A DNA stretch of 18,868 nt from Chitinophagaceae bacterium (lineage in GTDB: Bacteria; Bacteroidota; Bacteroidia; Chitinophagales; Chitinophagaceae), in assembly GCA_947461645.1 (NCBI GenBank), contig CANHMN010000006.1:1-18868 (forward strand). The letters are read 5' to 3'. Positions within the stretch are counted from its first letter, which is position 1, and each line of letters begins with the position of its first letter. Shown here one piece after another: positions 16,790-18,868 of the stretch. Under the pieces are notes generated by a model, which had not been told where the DNA came from, did no database searches, and was given only the letters and a program-made list of their open reading frames with translations. Both the position numbers and the translations under genes were made by a program.

Positions 16790-16819
16790 CAAAAAATACT
16801 CGTTCAGTTGACAATCAAA
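16790..16819 (-). promoter_or_regulatory. Probable pyrG promoter (TTTG-N17-TATTTTTTG)
   Basis: On the minus strand TTTG at 16819-16816 is followed by 17 bases and TATTTTTTG at 16798-16790, the -7 consensus with one extra T. Transcription would begin near 16783, about 24 bases before the ATG at 16759 and downstream of the longer in-frame alternative start at 16792, which it therefore argues against. I saw no pyrimidine-sensing attenuator in the short leader. Confidence 0.5.
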
Positions 16820-16893
16820 TGAAGCAATAAAAAGTGATGCTGAATGACCAATGGGAAGAAAAAATCCTGAAGGTCATTCAAAGGTAGTGAGAT

Positions 16894-16901
16894 TAGTTTT
16901 G
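16894..16901 (+). promoter_or_regulatory. Possible promoter of the membrane-protein gene, TAGTTTTG
   Basis: TAGTTTTG is an 8/8 match to TAnnTTTG, with the predicted transcription start near 16908 and a leader of about 29 bases ending in an A-run just before the ATG at 16937. No good TTTG -33 box. With the pyrG promoter it makes 16760-16936 a divergent promoter region with no other visible content. Confidence 0.45.
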
Positions 16902-16936
16902 CGAAGCAATTTTTTATTCTGTTTTGAACAAAAAAA

Positions 16937-18262
16937 ATGGAGGATGAAAGTTTTTTCTTTTTTCTATATTGTTATCTTTATCAAAAACCCAAGTTGAACT
17001 ACGCGATTTTTATCTTGCTTTTAGCAGCGTCTTTTTATTATCTCCCCAAATGGAAATCGATTAATAATACCGGTTTATCCCCCCGTACCATCAGGATTCT
17101 TCTTTTTATCAAATTAGCTGCCGGTTTATTGCTTGGTTGGATTACCCATCGTTTTTACAAAGCAAATGATTACTGGGACATGAACAAGGAAGGGTTCAAG
17201 GAATACCAATTGCTTAAAGATCATCCGATGGAGTTCCTTACCAATTTGTTTTATTCACCCTACACCGATAAATACGGACGGTTTTTTAACGCGGTTGGAT
17301 CTTATTGGAATGATTTAAGAAACAACATCGTAATAAAATTGGTTGCTCTTTCAAATCTAATTTCAGGAGGAAGCTATTATTTGAACAGCCTGCTCTTTAA
17401 CATTTGCTCCTTTCTGGGTTGTATTTTTTTGTTTAAATTATTTATTAAGATATTTCCTGAAAAATATTGGCAATCAATTGTTTGCGCTTTTTTAATACCA
17501 TCCACTTTGTACTTTACCTCTGGTATTCATAAGGACTTGTTGGTGTTTACCTCCCTTTGTTTTTACTTTAATTATCTTCATAGATTGGCGAATGAAAAGT
17601 ATGAAATAAAATTGTTGATAAAGCTATTTATATCATTGTTAATCATTTTGTTAGTTAGAAATTTCGTTGTCGTTCCGTTGTTGCCTCTTTCCTTGGTTTA
17701 TTTGCTTGCTGTTAAATCTTCCTTTCGAACCAGTACCTTGTTTATAAGTGTTGCTTTATTGGCATTTATAACACTTTTAATTTTTGATTTAACCGAGTCT
17801 GCCTATTCACCCCTTCAACTTATTGTAGACCGACAATACGACTTTTTACAACTTGAGCCCGGCGATTCCCAGCTTGTTGTTCAGGAGCTTCAGCCAAACC
17901 TTAAAAATTTTGTACTAAACCTTCCAACTTCTCTGGAGCATGTCTTTTTGAGGCCATATATTTGGGAGCAGGGTAACTTTTTTTACCTGCCCATAGCTCT
18001 TGAGTTAATGCTGTTGCAGCTTTTGCTGGTGGTTTTGCCCTTTTATTTCAAAAAAAGCAACTGCTACGACAAACCACTTTTGTACCTTTTTGTGTTTTTC
18101 TCCCTATTTATGTTTGTTGTCATCGGTTTTACGATTCCTAACCTGGGCGCTATTGTCCGCTACCGCAGTATATACTTGCCTTTTCTTGCCTTTCCACTAC
18201 TCTGCTCCATCAACTGGTCTAAATTGAAAAGAATAAAACGAATGGTAAATATAAATATGTAA
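16937..18262 (+). CDS. Polytopic membrane protein, possible polysaccharide polymerase-like
   Basis: A 441-residue protein made largely of hydrophobic helices, roughly ten to eleven membrane segments, the first at about residues 22-38 and the last near 405-425 before a basic cytoplasmic-looking tail (KLKRIKRMVN). I do not recognise the family with certainty. The loop around residues 75-130 (FYKANDYWDMNKEGFKEY, then FYSPYTDKYGRFFNAVGSYW) is aromatic and charged, and IPSTLYFTSGIHKDLLVF (near 190-210) resembles the P-x-x-x-W/Y-x-S-G-x-x-K-D/E segment seen in Bacteroidota O-antigen-polymerase-like and glycosyltransferase-like membrane proteins. That resemblance suggests a role in surface glycan assembly, but no catalytic residue can be assigned. 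ATG at 16937 follows an A-run; no better start exists. No glycan genes are adjacent: pyrG diverges upstream and glnN follows. Confidence 0.7.
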   Translation: MEDESFFFFLYCYLYQKPKLNYAIFILLLAASFYYLPKWKSINNTGLSPRTIRILLFIKLAAGLLLGWITHRFYKANDYWDMNKEGFKEYQLLKDHPMEFLTNLFYSPYTDKYGRFFNAVGSYWNDLRNNIVIKLVALSNLISGGSYYLNSLLFNICSFLGCIFLFKLFIKIFPEKYWQSIVCAFLIPSTLYFTSGIHKDLLVFTSLCFYFNYLHRLANEKYEIKLLIKLFISLLIILLVRNFVVVPLLPLSLVYLLAVKSSFRTSTLFISVALLAFITLLIFDLTESAYSPLQLIVDRQYDFLQLEPGDSQLVVQELQPNLKNFVLNLPTSLEHVFLRPYIWEQGNFFYLPIALELMLLQLLLVVLPFYFKKSNCYDKPLLYLFVFFSLFMFVVIGFTIPNLGAIVRYRSIYLPFLAFPLLCSINWSKLKRIKRMVNINM

Positions 18263-18310
18263 CTTATTTTACAGTATTCGGTATTATTTTAAGGTTAACA
18301 ATAAGAATTG

Positions 18311-18344
18311 TTTGATATTATTTGGCTTAAATGTTTTTAATTTG
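18311..18344 (+). promoter_or_regulatory. Possible glnN promoter
   Basis: TTTG at 18311-18314, a 22-base spacer, and TTAATTTG at 18337-18344 (7/8 to TAnnTTTG). Transcription would begin near 18351, leaving about 13 bases before the ATG at 18364. The whole 101-base gap is strongly AT-rich, so chance matches are likely. I see no terminator after the membrane-protein gene. Confidence 0.25.
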
Positions 18345-18363
18345 CCAAAAAAAATAATCAAAC

Positions 18364-18867
18364 ATGAATAATTTGCGTTTTACCGCTGTAAAAAACATAG
18401 CTAATAATGTTATAAATTATGATGTTAAGGGGTCAGACAAAGTAACCTCTATCTTCAATGAAAATGTTTTTACCCTCAAAACTGCAAGGCATTACCTAAC
18501 CGACGAAGCTTACAAAAGCTTGTTGTCTTCAACAATGGGAGGTAAAAAAATCGATCGTGCAATGGGTGCAAATATTGCCAATGGTATGAAGGCCTGGGCT
18601 GAGGAAAAAGGAGTTACCCATTTTAGCCATTGGTTCCAGCCACTTACAGGTTTGTCAGCAGAAAAGCATGATTCATTTTTTACTTTAAAAGGAGATGGAA
18701 CTCCCATACAAGAATTTGAAGGTGGCGCTTTGATACAACAGGAACCTGATGCGTCTTCCTTTCCAAGCGGAGGCTTAAGAGCAACTTTTGAAGCCCGTGG
18801 TTATACGGCTTGGGATCCGTCTTCTCCGGCTTTTATCATGGAAACAGGTGAAGGCAAAACGCTTTGC
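18364..18867 (+). CDS. glnN: Glutamine synthetase type III, 5' part only
   Basis: The frame runs from ATG 18364 out of the window: 168 full codons of a protein that is usually about 720-730 residues. GSIII makes glutamine from glutamate, ammonia and ATP and is the main or only glutamine synthetase in many Bacteroidota. The visible N-terminal part contains the conserved type III block: [19 protein letters not shown], then [36 protein letters not shown] and [10 protein letters not shown] at the window edge. This pattern is specific to GSIII and absent from the shorter type I enzyme. The substrate-binding C-terminal residues are outside the window. It follows the membrane-protein gene by 101 AT-rich bases and is likely transcribed separately. 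Confidence 0.95.
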   Translation, partial: MNNLRFTAVKNIANNVINYDVKGSDKVTSIFNENVFTLKTARHYLTDEAYKSLLSSTMGGKKIDRAMGANIANGMKAWAEEKGVTHFSHWFQPLTGLSAEKHDSFFTLKGDGTPIQEFEGGALIQQEPDASSFPSGGLRATFEARGYTAWDPSSPAFIMETGEGKTLC

Positions 18868-18868
18868 A

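Noticed and set aside
16919..16937. Slippage site or frameshift at the A-run before the membrane-protein ATG
   Set aside because: The run is upstream of the start codon and the downstream frame is uninterrupted, so no frameshift needs to be assumed.
1..18868. CRISPR arrays, tRNA or rRNA genes, insertion sequences, integrases, riboswitches
   Set aside because: No spaced direct repeats, cloverleaf-like sequences, transposase or integrase motifs, or recognisable riboswitch cores were found on reading the intergenic regions of both strands.

Overview
The window looks like a chromosomal segment of a member of the Bacteroidota, probably a free-living Chitinophagales/Sphingobacteriales-type organism (the order is inference). 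The reasons are AT-rich coding sequence, secreted proteins ending their signal peptides in A-Q, a type III glutamine synthetase, a Bacteroidota-style SMC, and repeated TAnnTTTG boxes of the Bacteroidota sigma factor just upstream of genes. Almost everything is housekeeping or ordinary accessory content. I saw no IS element, integrase, phage gene, CRISPR array, tRNA or rRNA, and I do not see a new multi-gene defence or biosynthetic system.

Layout. Positions 2-568 hold the 3' end of an outer-membrane beta-barrel gene (+). Facing it is hutH-hutU (3838 to 646, -), the first two steps of histidine degradation to glutamate. Diverging from hutH is a secreted Asp-box/YCF48-type beta-propeller (3922-4935, +), which converges on smc (8545-5030, -). 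After a 301-base divergent intergenic region with a pair of related inverted repeats comes a secreted, methionine-rich DUF4412/GLPGLI-like protein (8847-9716, +), converging on a secreted TPR-like protein (11076-9811, -). Diverging from that is an rluD-type pseudouridine synthase followed one base later by a small DUF3820 gene (11208-12510, +).

The right half is a five-gene minus-strand cluster transcribed pyrG - trmH-type methyltransferase - ubiA/mqnP-type prenyltransferase - ruvX - def (16759 to 12543). The first four probably form one transcript, and def also has a good promoter of its own. Diverging from pyrG is a polytopic membrane protein of unknown function (16937-18262, +), followed by the 5' part of glnN (18364 to the window end, +).

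Punctuation is unusually legible. Three of the four convergent junctions carry a symmetrical hairpin usable in both directions (596-619, 4968-5000, 9740-9771), while the fourth (12511-12542) has none of comparable strength. Metabolically, hutH/hutU release ammonia and feed glutamate formation, and glnN would reassimilate that ammonia. pyrG consumes glutamine to make CTP. The rest covers chromosome segregation, rRNA/tRNA modification, protein N-terminal processing and probably quinone biosynthesis.
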